Shown here: piece by piece, positions 44,756 to 53,050 of the stretch
Layout of the letters: each line of letters opens with the position of its first letter
How positions within the stretch are numbered: position 1 is the stretch's first letter
Assembly: GCA_021155195.1 (NCBI GenBank)
Contig: JAJNPV010000050.1
Location: 620,001-684,000 of the forward strand
Source of the DNA: Ohtaekwangia sp.
GTDB lineage: Bacteria; Bacteroidota; Bacteroidia; Cytophagales; Cyclobacteriaceae
DNA length: 64,000 nt
Direction: 5' to 3'
Translations under genes and position numbers: made by a program
The notes under the pieces: generated by a model
The model's input: only the letters and a program-made list of their open reading frames with translations
Databases searched by the model: none
What the model was told of the DNA's origin: nothing

Positions 44756-45700
44756 ATGAGAATTACACTACTGCTCCTTTTCATTCCATCATCACTTTTT
44801 GCGCAAACCGTTGATCGTGCAAAAACATTATGGGAAAGTAAAAACCTTGCAGAAGCCAAACGCCTTTTAACAACTGTAAAAAAAGACAACAAAGAATTTG
44901 CTGCTGCGCAATATTATTTAGGTCGTATTGCCTTCGATGAAAAAGACTATGACGCTGCGGAAGAATATTTTGAAGAAGCCATAGACGTAAACGATAAAGT
45001 GGCTGAATACCATACCTGGTATGGCAACACCTTAGGCACGCTGGCTGCGGATGCTAATTTATTTAAGCAGGCGATGCTGGGACCCAAAATGAAAAGTGCC
45101 TGGGAGAAAGCAGTTGAGTTAGATCCCAAAACCGTAGATGCCCGCGAGTCATTGATACAATATTATTTGCAGGCGCCTGCCATTGCCGGGGGCAGTGTAG
45201 ATAAAGCGAAAGAGATTGCTAGCGAGATTGTAAAACTAAAGCCAGCCGAAGGTCACCGCCAATTAGGAAACATCTACTATAAAGAGAAACAATATCAGGA
45301 GGCTGAAAAAGAATTCATTTTGATGGCTAAGGCCGATCCGGCTTACGCAAGCGGACTGTCTAATTATTACATCAATCAAAAGCAGTATGACAAAGCGTTT
45401 GCTCTTTTTGAGGAAGCACTGAAGAAAAATCCGGATGATATGCTGGCTACGTACCAGATTGGAAAAACCAGTGCACTCTCTGGCCAACGATTGGAGCGTG
45501 GCGAAGTGTGTTTGAGAAAATACTTAACCTATCAGCCACAAAAAAATGAACCCTCACATGCAGGAGCCAATATGCGCCTAGCGCAGATCATGGAGAAGGG
45601 CGGAAAAAAATCGGAAGCAAAAAAACTTTATGAGGTAGCGCTAAAAGCAGATGCTACCTTGAAGGAAGCGAAAGAAGGGTTGGAGCGGGTTTCTAAATAG
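44756..45700 (+). CDS. exported TPR-repeat protein
   Basis: A 314-residue protein with signal peptide MRITLLLLFIPSSLFAQ. At least six tetratricopeptide units are seen (AAQYYLGRIAFDEKDYDAAEEYFEEAI; AEYHTWYGNTLG; EGHRQLGNIYYKEKQYQEAEKEF; SGLSNYYINQKQYDKAFALFEEAL; LATYQIGKTSALSG; AGANMRLAQIMEKGGKKSEAKKLYEVAL). Such proteins act as scaffolds in the periplasm; the partner is unknown. Monocistronic, followed by a G+C-rich hairpin. Confidence 0.85.
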   Translation: MRITLLLLFIPSSLFAQTVDRAKTLWESKNLAEAKRLLTTVKKDNKEFAAAQYYLGRIAFDEKDYDAAEEYFEEAIDVNDKVAEYHTWYGNTLGTLAADANLFKQAMLGPKMKSAWEKAVELDPKTVDARESLIQYYLQAPAIAGGSVDKAKEIASEIVKLKPAEGHRQLGNIYYKEKQYQEAEKEFILMAKADPAYASGLSNYYINQKQYDKAFALFEEALKKNPDDMLATYQIGKTSALSGQRLERGEVCLRKYLTYQPQKNEPSHAGANMRLAQIMEKGGKKSEAKKLYEVALKADATLKEAKEGLERVSK

Positions 45701-45750
45701 CCCTCACCCGTCCGTTGGACACCCCTCTCCGGAGGGAGAGGGGGTGAGGG
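45701..45750. repeat. G/C-rich double palindrome after the TPR gene
   Basis: Outer arms CCCTCACCC 45701-45709 and GGGTGAGGG 45742-45750 enclose inner arms CCCCTCTCC 45722-45730 and GGAGAGGGG 45735-45743. It starts right after the TPR gene's stop and may end transcription, although no T-run follows. Its base composition is unlike the surroundings, as in dispersed repeat elements of many bacteria. Confidence 0.6.
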
Positions 45751-45790
45751 ATGATTAAATTGTCTTTACCTTAGTTACTCAACTCATAGT

Positions 45791-47011
45791 ATGGTAAGCA
45801 CCTCTGCCCAGCCCCGCATCGAAATTATAGACATCCTGCGTGGATTCACGCTACTAGGAATCGTGATGGTTCACTTTGCCGAGCAATATTATGCGGGCGC
45901 CCACCCGGAGAGCCACATGAACTTCAATATTAAATTCTTAGGGGATGATATCATGATGGGATTTATAGGAATCGTTATCTCCGGCAAATTCTACATGATT
46001 TTCTCTTTTCTATTTGGACTCAGTTTTTTTATTCAACTAAATAAAAGCGATGCCAGTGTGAAATTTTTTGGTCGCTTTTTTTGGCGCTTAATTGTTTTGC
46101 TTGCTATCGGGTTTGTGCATCACCTTCACTATCGGGGCGATATCCTTACCATTTATGCGATGCTGGGCGTGGGGTTGCTGATCTGTTTTAAGTTGCCTGA
46201 TAAGTTTTTGCTAGTATTGGCGTTAGCCTTGATTATCAATTTGCCATCCGCTGTAGTGCGCGGGGTAGAAGCATTGAATCCCGTGAAACAAACCGAGGAA
46301 CAACAAAATCCATTTGGTGGGAACAATGAAGACAATGAAAAATATTTCAGCACGGTTAAGTCGGGAAGTTATTTGGAAGTGCTAAAAGCAAATTTTTATG
46401 AGTTTGAATTTAAGTATCGCTTTCAGGTTGAATCGGGTAGAATCTATATCACCATGGGTTTATTTCTGTTAGGGTTGTCTGTGGGGCGCAAGCGAATCTT
46501 TGAAAACTGGCAACTTCATCTCGGTGGGTTCAAAAAATATTTAACCCGTTCGTTATGGACAATTCTGGGACTTGTTCTTTTTGCGGCTGCATTTTTTGGA
46601 GGCGCAGAACTCGCTACCATTAAACTTCCGGATATCGTGCTTTGGTTGGTAGGCGGATTTTTGTTTGATGTGTTTAATCTGGCGCTGGCTACCATTTATG
46701 TAGCCGCTATTGTAGTGCTCTTTCAAAAAGAAAAATGGAAACCACGGCTGATGCAATTTTATGAAGTGGGCCGCATGGGACTTACTACCTATTTAATGCA
46801 AACCTTTTTTGGTGTGCTCCTCTTCTTTGGCATTGGGTTCGGCTTGCTGGGTGAGATTGGCGTGCTGACATCCATAGCCATTGGACTCGTGATTTTTACA
46901 GGGCAGATCTATTTTAGTAAATGGTGGCTGGCGCGCTACCGCTATGGATTTTTTGAATGGCTGTGGCGAAGTGCTACGTATTTGAAGATTCAGCCGTTTA
47001 GGAATTCTTGA
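45791..47011 (+). CDS. DUF418 family membrane protein
   Basis: A 406-residue inner-membrane protein with about ten spans. The N-terminus RIEIIDILRGFTLLGIVMVHF is the classic DUF1624/DUF418 opening; the C-terminal DUF418 part has RMGLTTYLMQTFFGVLLFFG and FSKWWLARYRYGFFEWLWRSATY. Members may be acyltransferase-like or transporters; function is not established. Monocistronic; separated by 115 featureless bases from the convergent darG gene. Confidence 0.88.
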   Translation: MVSTSAQPRIEIIDILRGFTLLGIVMVHFAEQYYAGAHPESHMNFNIKFLGDDIMMGFIGIVISGKFYMIFSFLFGLSFFIQLNKSDASVKFFGRFFWRLIVLLAIGFVHHLHYRGDILTIYAMLGVGLLICFKLPDKFLLVLALALIINLPSAVVRGVEALNPVKQTEEQQNPFGGNNEDNEKYFSTVKSGSYLEVLKANFYEFEFKYRFQVESGRIYITMGLFLLGLSVGRKRIFENWQLHLGGFKKYLTRSLWTILGLVLFAAAFFGGAELATIKLPDIVLWLVGGFLFDVFNLALATIYVAAIVVLFQKEKWKPRLMQFYEVGRMGLTTYLMQTFFGVLLFFGIGFGLLGEIGVLTSIAIGLVIFTGQIYFSKWWLARYRYGFFEWLWRSATYLKIQPFRNS

Positions 47012-47126
47012 GCCAAGCTTTTTCGAAGAGGACAATTTGAAAGGTTGTGTGAATGAATGGCACACCGTCACTTAGAGGAGACAATGCTAGAAAGAAGGTA
47101 ATAAGTGCGCTGTGGTTGAAACAAAG

Positions 47127-48167
47127 TCAACTGAGATGACTTTGGATTCTGTCCACAGCCACATCAATAAATTTAGGATTATCGAACAAGGTTTTTTTGC
47201 GGTCACTCCATGCTTCAAGATGTTTCTTAATGTCATCAGCAACCTGTGTGTTTTTTTCTCTCATTATGAAATCAACGGTCGACAATAATTCAAGACCGAA
47301 GGAAGAATAAAAGCCTGTTAAAAAACCTTTCGTTTTGTTAGCTATATTCTTGAATGATAGATTTTCATTTTTTGATAAATACTCGTGAACTGCAATTGTT
47401 CCATCGGTTATAATACCTAATTCTTCAAAAGGCTTTTTATCCATTGCACTATATCCGAAAATATAACTGCCATTGAGATAGTATAGTACATATTTAACCT
47501 TGCCTGAATATGGGCCGTAGAAGTTCTGCTTATACTCAAGTTTGAATTGGTTCTCCGCTCCAAAACGTTGCAGGAAGTAAGCTATTTTTTCTGCCGCAAA
47601 TTCCGAAACAAATTCACCGTTCCTCACGAGGTCATAAAGTACATCCAATAACATGGCTCGGGCAGGTGTAAGCTTTACCCGTTCTTTCTTCATGGCTTCT
47701 TGTATTACTGCATTCGGCTCATAGATAAATACCTCTATGGGAAGCGTAGACAGATGCTTTTCAAGAATTTGCTTTACTTTTTGCCAATCTAGCCCTCCAT
47801 TGCCGGAGCCTAATGGAGGAATCGCAATAGATTTAATTTTCTCATCGTAAATGATTCGTACCAAGTCTTTTAATCCAGATTCGATGTATGAATATTCTGA
47901 AGGTTTGCGCCAGTCTTTTTTAGTTGGGAAATTGATAATTATTTTATCACCAGTTGCGAATGAGGAATCACGTACCACTAATAACTTACCTATCTCAATC
48001 GAGCCATTTTTGCAAGCCTCTTCATATTTACGTGTGTTAACGAGAAATTCCTTTTTAAACTGAAGAGCAATTCCCTTTCCCATAATACCTACAGTATTAA
48101 CAGTGTTAACCAAGGCTTCAGCTGGGCTTTCCAATACGTTTCCGGTTTCGTAGCGAATCATATTCAT
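47127..48167 (-). CDS. darG: DarG-like antitoxin: macrodomain ADP-ribosylglycohydrolase
   Basis: Removes ADP-ribose from thymidine in DNA and thereby counters DarT. A 346-residue protein. The macrodomain is residues 1-155 (GNVLESPAEALVNTVNTVGIMGKGIALQFKKEF split across two motifs, PPLGSGNGGLDWQKV near 120). The C-terminal half (about 165-346) reads ARAMLLDVLYDLV, EKIAYFLQRFGAEN, FYGPYSGKVKYVLYYLNGSYIFGY, the DarG C-terminal domain that resembles SocA/Panacea antitoxin folds. ATG 48167 is one base after the darT stop (TAGCATG); a later ATG at 48161 is possible. Last gene of the accessory operon. Confidence 0.9.
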   Translation of the reverse strand: MNMIRYETGNVLESPAEALVNTVNTVGIMGKGIALQFKKEFLVNTRKYEEACKNGSIEIGKLLVVRDSSFATGDKIIINFPTKKDWRKPSEYSYIESGLKDLVRIIYDEKIKSIAIPPLGSGNGGLDWQKVKQILEKHLSTLPIEVFIYEPNAVIQEAMKKERVKLTPARAMLLDVLYDLVRNGEFVSEFAAEKIAYFLQRFGAENQFKLEYKQNFYGPYSGKVKYVLYYLNGSYIFGYSAMDKKPFEELGIITDGTIAVHEYLSKNENLSFKNIANKTKGFLTGFYSSFGLELLSTVDFIMREKNTQVADDIKKHLEAWSDRKKTLFDNPKFIDVAVDRIQSHLS

Positions 48168-48168
48168 G

Positions 48169-48795
48169 CTAAAAATAGTAATTAGGGTTGACAATTAGTG
48201 ATTGACCATTGTAGCCTGCCATTTTCTTAATTTGAATTGCTATTCTTTGGTTATAGACTGCAAAAGTTCCAATCAGATTTACAGGTATATCCCCCTCAAC
48301 CAAAAATTCAGCTTCCTTCCTTCGTTTCAAATCGAGGTCGTTTTCGTCTTTCCAATATTTACTGCTTATGGCTTTAAAGTCTATAATGCTATGAATTTTT
48401 TTCATATCCTTTGGATAATAAAATTCTGAAAACCCATTAACCGCATGTCCATCAGTAAATATATAATTTAACCCTGCTGTATGAATGGCCTGTACGGAAA
48501 TAATACAATAAACAATATCTGACGGTGAAACAGGAGTAACACCATTGAAACCTTTCTGCATCACGTATAACATGGGCATCTTTGGACCAAAATAAAAAGG
48601 TATGTATTCGCCTAACATCTTGCCATTTGGTATAGCGAAATCACCTCTTACGCTAATTAAGCTACCATCTCCGATAGCAACATAATTTTTATTTTTAGAA
48701 GCTGACGAAATATGGGTAATACCGTGCTTGAGAATATGTGGAATATTCTTGATGTGCGTCATGCGGTAAAGTAGAATTGTACTCAAATTAAGCAT
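48169..48795 (-). CDS. darT: DarT-like toxin: DNA thymidine ADP-ribosyltransferase
   Basis: A 208-residue DUF4433-type protein that in studied members transfers ADP-ribose from NAD to thymidine in single-stranded DNA. Visible are the NAD-binding start LLYRMTHIKNIPHILKHGI, YVAIGDGSLISVR with R50, PFYFGPKMPMLYVM and the catalytic glutamate E163 in KEAEFLVEGDIP. R50 and E163 lie close to the R51/E160 pair of Thermus DarT, so the toxin seems intact. Stop and start abut: the upstream gene ends TAG directly before this ATG, and darG follows by one base. Confidence 0.9.
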   Translation of the reverse strand: MLNLSTILLYRMTHIKNIPHILKHGITHISSASKNKNYVAIGDGSLISVRGDFAIPNGKMLGEYIPFYFGPKMPMLYVMQKGFNGVTPVSPSDIVYCIISVQAIHTAGLNYIFTDGHAVNGFSEFYYPKDMKKIHSIIDFKAISSKYWKDENDLDLKRRKEAEFLVEGDIPVNLIGTFAVYNQRIAIQIKKMAGYNGQSLIVNPNYYF

Positions 48796-49530
48796 CTATT
48801 TCGATACTCTACTTTCAACAATAGTCGGCATTTCCATATACTTTTTCCCGTCCAATAAATTCCCGGTCTTTTTCTTATTAGTTCCACCCCATTGCTTGAA
48901 GAAAAATGCTATGTCCGACTCTAAGCATTGCTTCTTTATGTCTTCAACCCATTCTTTTTTTATAGGACGTGGCCTTCTCCTACTTTCTCCACCAACAATA
49001 ACCCAATCAATTCCTTTTAAATTCAAATCGGGAAGCGGACCAATGAGAGGTTCACAAGAAAGAAACTTTACCCTAGCTTTTGTTTTTCTTAACTGGTCAA
49101 TTCGCTTTGTTACTTTATCATTCTCAACAGAAACGCCCATCCAAATATTATGAGTCCAATCTAGCCAGCCTTCGCTATCATAATATCTTAATATGTCTGC
49201 TCTTTTTGTAAGTATCTGAAATACATGCTGAGGATTTTCCTTCATCACCTTAAACACTTTTCTAATAAATTCAATAGGAACGTCTTTATGAAATAAATCA
49301 CTCATCGAATTTACAAATACCACTTTGGGTTTTTTCCAAGTGTATGGAATTTGTAGTTCACTTTCGTGTGTAGTTATTTCAAAATTGTTTCTGTATTTAT
49401 CTACACCCATTGCTTGAAGGCGTTTTGACATAACTTCCGCATAGCAGAATTTACAACCAGCTGAAAGTTTATCGCACCCAGTGGTAGGATTCCAAGTCAT
49501 CTCAGTCCATTCGATACTTGATTGTGCCAT
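48796..49530 (-). CDS. DUF5131 three-Cys (phage Gp37/Gp68 family) radical-SAM-like protein
   Basis: A 244-residue protein beginning SSIEWTEMTWNPTTGCDK. Three cysteines C19, C26, C29 (CDKLSAGCKFC) give the three-Cys motif of the family, related to an iron-sulfur SAM radical cluster. Other conserved stretches: VFVNSMSDLFH, FQILTKRA, IWMGVSVEN, KFLSCEPLIGPL, WVIVGGESRRRPRP and FFFKQWGG. The family typically pairs with TcmP, as here. The reaction is unknown; it is a candidate to modify nucleic acid or protein. No prophage structural genes are near, so the phage name is historical. Confidence 0.88.
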   Translation of the reverse strand: MAQSSIEWTEMTWNPTTGCDKLSAGCKFCYAEVMSKRLQAMGVDKYRNNFEITTHESELQIPYTWKKPKVVFVNSMSDLFHKDVPIEFIRKVFKVMKENPQHVFQILTKRADILRYYDSEGWLDWTHNIWMGVSVENDKVTKRIDQLRKTKARVKFLSCEPLIGPLPDLNLKGIDWVIVGGESRRRPRPIKKEWVEDIKKQCLESDIAFFFKQWGGTNKKKTGNLLDGKKYMEMPTIVESRVSK

Positions 49531-49533
49531 ATG

Positions 49534-50262
49534 CTATTTAATTTTTAGTTTAATTTTATTAGGCTCTTTTCTCCAATCTTGATAGTTAACGTAGAATGAT
49601 GATTTCCTCGCTTTAGTTCCATCTGATTTAAAGACATTTAATTTATCATTTGCTTGCAGCTTCATTAGAATTTCATTTGTATGACTGGGTAAGTGTCCAT
49701 TTTGTAAAGTAAATTCATAAAGCTGGCTATTCGTCTTTTCAGTTTTAATAAAATCAATAAGCTTTTTTTCGAACTTAAAAGTATTAGCTCTTTTTTCAAT
49801 TTGATTGAACAATGAATTTTCTGATTCAGACTGCCATCCTCTTCCCTCTTGTTCATCAATTTTCCACTTTGCATCGAGCATCCTATCAAAACCATAAATA
49901 TGACTTGTAAAGAAGAACAAACAAAAGAATTGATTTTTTTCTCTTGTTATTATAAACGAGTCAACATAATACTCGTTTCCAAGAAAATTTCTAAAGGCTT
50001 CTTTGAGACTTACAATAAAATCGATTCCGGTTTCACTTACCGGCCATTGCTCAATTGGCATTAATTCACTGATGAAATCGATTAAACACTCAGGCGTTCC
50101 TTGCTTTTCAAATCTAAACATGAACTGAGTTGGCAAAAATAAAAGCACCTCAGATTTCTTAGCCCGTAGTAAGCTCTTAATGCTGGCTACTTTTATATCC
50201 TTATATCCGTATGGGTCAATGAAAACGAATGCTTTCTCCTTATTAAAATGAATTAATTTCAT
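49534..50262 (-). CDS. tcmP: three-Cys-motif partner protein TcmP, C-terminal part
   Basis: A 242-residue frame carrying the second part of TcmP. It begins near HFNKEKAFVFIDPYGYKDI, where IDPYG corresponds to motif IV of class I methyltransferases, and continues with FLPTQFMFRF and a winged-helix-like end (LYEFTLQNGHLPSHTNEILMKL). The N-terminal SAM-binding motif is in the adjoining frame (50243-50653). The ATG at 50262 lies inside that frame, 20 bases overlap, so it could be expressed by coupled restart or by +1 frameshift. Three bases separate its stop from the DUF5131 start. See the slippage site at 50243-50248. Confidence 0.8.
   Translation of the reverse strand: MKLIHFNKEKAFVFIDPYGYKDIKVASIKSLLRAKKSEVLLFLPTQFMFRFEKQGTPECLIDFISELMPIEQWPVSETGIDFIVSLKEAFRNFLGNEYYVDSFIITREKNQFFCLFFFTSHIYGFDRMLDAKWKIDEQEGRGWQSESENSLFNQIEKRANTFKFEKKLIDFIKTEKTNSQLYEFTLQNGHLPSHTNEILMKLQANDKLNVFKSDGTKARKSSFYVNYQDWRKEPNKIKLKIK
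50243..50248 (-). other. candidate +1 slippage site or frameshift in tcmP
   Basis: Read on the minus strand the N-terminal frame ends TCA TTT TAA. A Phe-tRNA on UUU can slip one base forward and pair again with UUU, because four U stand in a row, and the slow stop codon UAA sits in the A site. The +1 frame then continues AAT AAG GAG AAA into the C-terminal part. Either programmed frameshifting, as in prfB, or a single added T in the run. Confidence 0.5.
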
Positions 50263-50653
50263 TCACAATGTCTGGTAGCAGTATCTGATAATCTTTTTCA
50301 GAATATTTCAATTCACCAATTTCAGGATAATGCAACTTGCGCTTTACAATTTCTGCCTTAAGTTTTTCTATTTTCCAACTTTCAATGTCATTAAAGCGAC
50401 AATTAAACCTATCGATTTTAACACCCTTAGTTTTATTAGCGAAGTATGTATTCTTGATTGTCTCGAGAATAACGATCGGACTTCCTTTACCATTATTTTC
50501 ATAAGTGCCTTCTCCACAGAACAGATCATACAAATGAATATCCCCGAAAAACTTAGAAACTGAAAGGACATTTAAATATCTTTCCAAATACAACCTCAAA
50601 AGTTGAATTTTAACTTCAGAGTGTTGCATCATTGTTTGTTGGGACTCTTTCAT
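50243..50653 (-). CDS. tcmP: three-Cys-motif partner protein TcmP, N-terminal part
   Basis: A 136-residue frame carrying the first part of TcmP. HSEVKIQLLRLYLERYLNVL is the family's N-terminal helix; IHLYDLFCGEGTYENNGKGS is the SAM-binding motif I; RFNCRFNDIE follows. It ends at TAA after LLPDIVNEINSF, directly where full-length members continue into the FVFIDPYG region. Joined with the next frame the protein would have about 372 residues, a normal TcmP size. First gene of the accessory operon, preceded by a 240-base A+T-rich gap that should hold the promoter; no other element recognised there. Confidence 0.75.
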   Translation of the reverse strand: MKESQQTMMQHSEVKIQLLRLYLERYLNVLSVSKFFGDIHLYDLFCGEGTYENNGKGSPIVILETIKNTYFANKTKGVKIDRFNCRFNDIESWKIEKLKAEIVKRKLHYPEIGELKYSEKDYQILLPDIVNEINSF

Positions 50654-50893
50654 TGTGGTAAGTTCCTAATTTATGATAAATCAATATGTTGCTTTGATTG
50701 ACTCATTTGCATAAGTTGTTACTTCACATACAGGTATCATCATAACTCCTAATATCAATATCCCCGCATCCATATTAAAAACCAATTTTCTTGATCTTAT
50801 TTAAAAAAGACGCGCGATTACTTATACAATCAGAAACGGAAGCAGCTATTTTTTAGAAAAAATGTAATGCGTTTTAAGTCAAAACAAGAAGCC

Positions 50894-52543
50894 TTACTTA
50901 AAATTTGGCGGCACCATATTCTCCCACTCACTCACTTGCTGGTAGGCGTGCACTAATGAAACTACATTGGCTTCGCCATACAGTTTTCCTAAAAAAGAAA
51001 TACTGGAGGGGCTGCCCTTATCATTAAAACCGTTTGGTATTACTACACATGGATGTCCCGTTAAGTTGGTAGTTAACAATTGCGTGCCGCCAAAGCTTGG
51101 CGCGATGATCACATCAAACTCTTTTGTAACAGCATAATACTCTTGAATAAGTTGCTGACGAATGCGCGAAGCGTTGATGTATTCCACAGCCGGAATAAAA
51201 CGTGCTGCACGAAATGTATTTGGCCACGCCCATCGGCTTTGATTCGTTAACAAACTATCGCGATTGCTACGCGTTAACTCATCGAAGGCAGCAGCCGCTT
51301 CTGCGGTAAGCATTAAGCGCACTGCACCCACCGGAATATCAGAAGGCAACACTACGGGAACGAGTTCAACACCCAATGCTTTAATAGCGTCCAATGTTTT
51401 TTGATCATTTGCTTTGGTAGGATAGTTAGCATCGAACAAGGTTTTTAAGTACCCCACTTTTAATTTCTTAACATCTGTTTTAGCAGAATAATTGAAAGCC
51501 GCATTGCGCACCTGATTATCTAATCCATCTACACCCCGAATCGCATCAAGCACAATCGCGCCATCCAATGCCGAGCGTGTGATTGGTCCGATTTTATCCA
51601 TGCTCCAACTCAATGCCATCGCGCCATACTTACTCACGCGACCAAAGGTTGGACGGATGCCACTGGCACCACAACGAGTGGAAGGTGATACAATAGAACC
51701 CAATGTTTCCGTACCAATCGCGAAAGCAACCAACCCGGCCACCGTTGCTGATGCCGAGCCGGCACTCGATCCGCTTGATCCTTCTTTTAAGTTCCATGGA
51801 TTTTTTGTAACACCACCAAACCAGATATCGCCCATGGCCAACGCACCGAGTGTAAGTTTTACTACTAACACCGCTCCGGCTGCTTCTAATTTTTTTACCA
51901 CCGTAGCGGTTTCACTAAACACCTGACCTTTATAAGGAGCCGCACCCCAGGTGGTTTCTACACCTTCTACCGAAAGCAAATCTTTTATCCCGTAAGGAAT
52001 GCCATGTAACGGCCCACGGTATTTTCCCTTTGCAATTTCTTCGTCAGCTTGTTTCGCTTGCTTCAGGGCTACGTCTTCCATTAACGTGATTACACATTGA
52101 AGTGTGTCGGAATATTTTTTTAGTCGCGAAATGTAAAGCTTGGTTAACTCGGTGGAGGTAATTTTTTTATTCTTAATGAGCACCGCTAATTTATGCACGG
52201 GATAGAACGCCAACTCTTCCTTGTTAGTGGGCATGGCTACATCTTTTGGCAACCCCCAATCGATTGGCTTTTGCACAGTTTCTATTTGCATGCCGGTGGG
52301 AATGGGATCGAACACCAACGACATGGCTGTGCTGTTGGGTAATTTGTATTGATGAATAGCCTGAAAAGATTTCTGATAATCTTCCAATCCTCGAAGCAAC
52401 GAGTCGCGCTCGGCCTGTGTAAAAGACAAGTCGTAATACGGTTCAATATCTGCGGTCGGAGATTTTTTCTGCGCACCAGCAAATTGGCCTGCCAGGCAGA
52501 AAGCAAGAATAAAATAAACAACGTAACTTGAGCGCTCTTTCAT
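50894..52543 (-). CDS. exported amidase-signature family enzyme
   Basis: A 549-residue serine amidase with signal peptide (YVVYFILAFCLAGQFAGAQ). The Ser-cisSer-Lys triad is K187 in YGIKDLLSVEG, the cis-serine near 259 in EGSSGSSAGSASA, and nucleophile S283 in GTETLGSIVSPS. The region before residue 115 is longer than in GatA and is likely a secretion-adapted N-terminus. Cleaves amide or similar bonds outside the cytosol; the substrate is unknown. The gene is G+C-richer than the accessory operon next door, which marks the boundary of that island. Confidence 0.92.
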   Translation of the reverse strand: MKERSSYVVYFILAFCLAGQFAGAQKKSPTADIEPYYDLSFTQAERDSLLRGLEDYQKSFQAIHQYKLPNSTAMSLVFDPIPTGMQIETVQKPIDWGLPKDVAMPTNKEELAFYPVHKLAVLIKNKKITSTELTKLYISRLKKYSDTLQCVITLMEDVALKQAKQADEEIAKGKYRGPLHGIPYGIKDLLSVEGVETTWGAAPYKGQVFSETATVVKKLEAAGAVLVVKLTLGALAMGDIWFGGVTKNPWNLKEGSSGSSAGSASATVAGLVAFAIGTETLGSIVSPSTRCGASGIRPTFGRVSKYGAMALSWSMDKIGPITRSALDGAIVLDAIRGVDGLDNQVRNAAFNYSAKTDVKKLKVGYLKTLFDANYPTKANDQKTLDAIKALGVELVPVVLPSDIPVGAVRLMLTAEAAAAFDELTRSNRDSLLTNQSRWAWPNTFRAARFIPAVEYINASRIRQQLIQEYYAVTKEFDVIIAPSFGGTQLLTTNLTGHPCVVIPNGFNDKGSPSSISFLGKLYGEANVVSLVHAYQQVSEWENMVPPNFK

Positions 52544-52573
52544 AACATCATTATTAACAAAGCTAAAAGTACG

Positions 52574-53044
52574 ATGAAGGATTTCTTTTTAAAATGGTAT
52601 AGTTACAATGCCTGGGCCAACCGCAGGGTAATTGGCGCGCTGGAGCGACAAGCGGTAACGGACAAAAAAATACTTGGAATTTTTGCACACTTGGTAAGTG
52701 CTAATTTTATTTGGATAAACCGGATAAAGGGATTGCCCAAAAGCGAGATTAAACTGTGGGGCGATTATTCAATTGTGGAACTGCGCGACATGGTTGAGCG
52801 TGCCGATAAAGAATGGATGGAACTATTGAACACCACCGATAGTTTTAATCGGGTACTCAAGTATAAAAACTATGTGGATAACTATTTCGAGAATAATGTT
52901 GAACAAATTATGATCCATCTGGTTAATCATGGATCGTATCATCGGGGGCAGGTGGCGATGTTGTTACGTCAAAATGGATATGAGCCGATTAATACAGATT
53001 ATATAACGTATGATCGGGTGATTTCGGGACAATTAAAAGATTAG
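52574..53044 (+). CDS. DinB family protein
   Basis: A 156-residue four-helix protein: FLKWYSYNAWANRRVIGALERQ at the start, FAHLVSANFIWINRIKG with a metal His, and IMIHLVNHGSYHRGQVAMLLRQNG near residues 115-140 with the His pair. Typical YfiT/DinB metal site; substrate not known. It is divergent from the amidase gene with a 30-base gap, so the two promoters overlap. A cloverleaf-like repeat follows. Confidence 0.88.
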   Translation: MKDFFLKWYSYNAWANRRVIGALERQAVTDKKILGIFAHLVSANFIWINRIKGLPKSEIKLWGDYSIVELRDMVERADKEWMELLNTTDSFNRVLKYKNYVDNYFENNVEQIMIHLVNHGSYHRGQVAMLLRQNGYEPINTDYITYDRVISGQLKD

Positions 53045-53050
53045 AAGTTG

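Noticed and set aside
47851..49153. Plus-strand ORFs opposite darT, darG and DUF5131
   Set aside because: They are shadows of well-supported minus-strand genes, with no domain, signal peptide or start context of their own.
48796..50653. Prophage remnant suggested by the Gp37/Gp68 name
   Set aside because: No capsid, tail, terminase, integrase or lysis gene occurs in the window; the name comes from the family's first members in phages.
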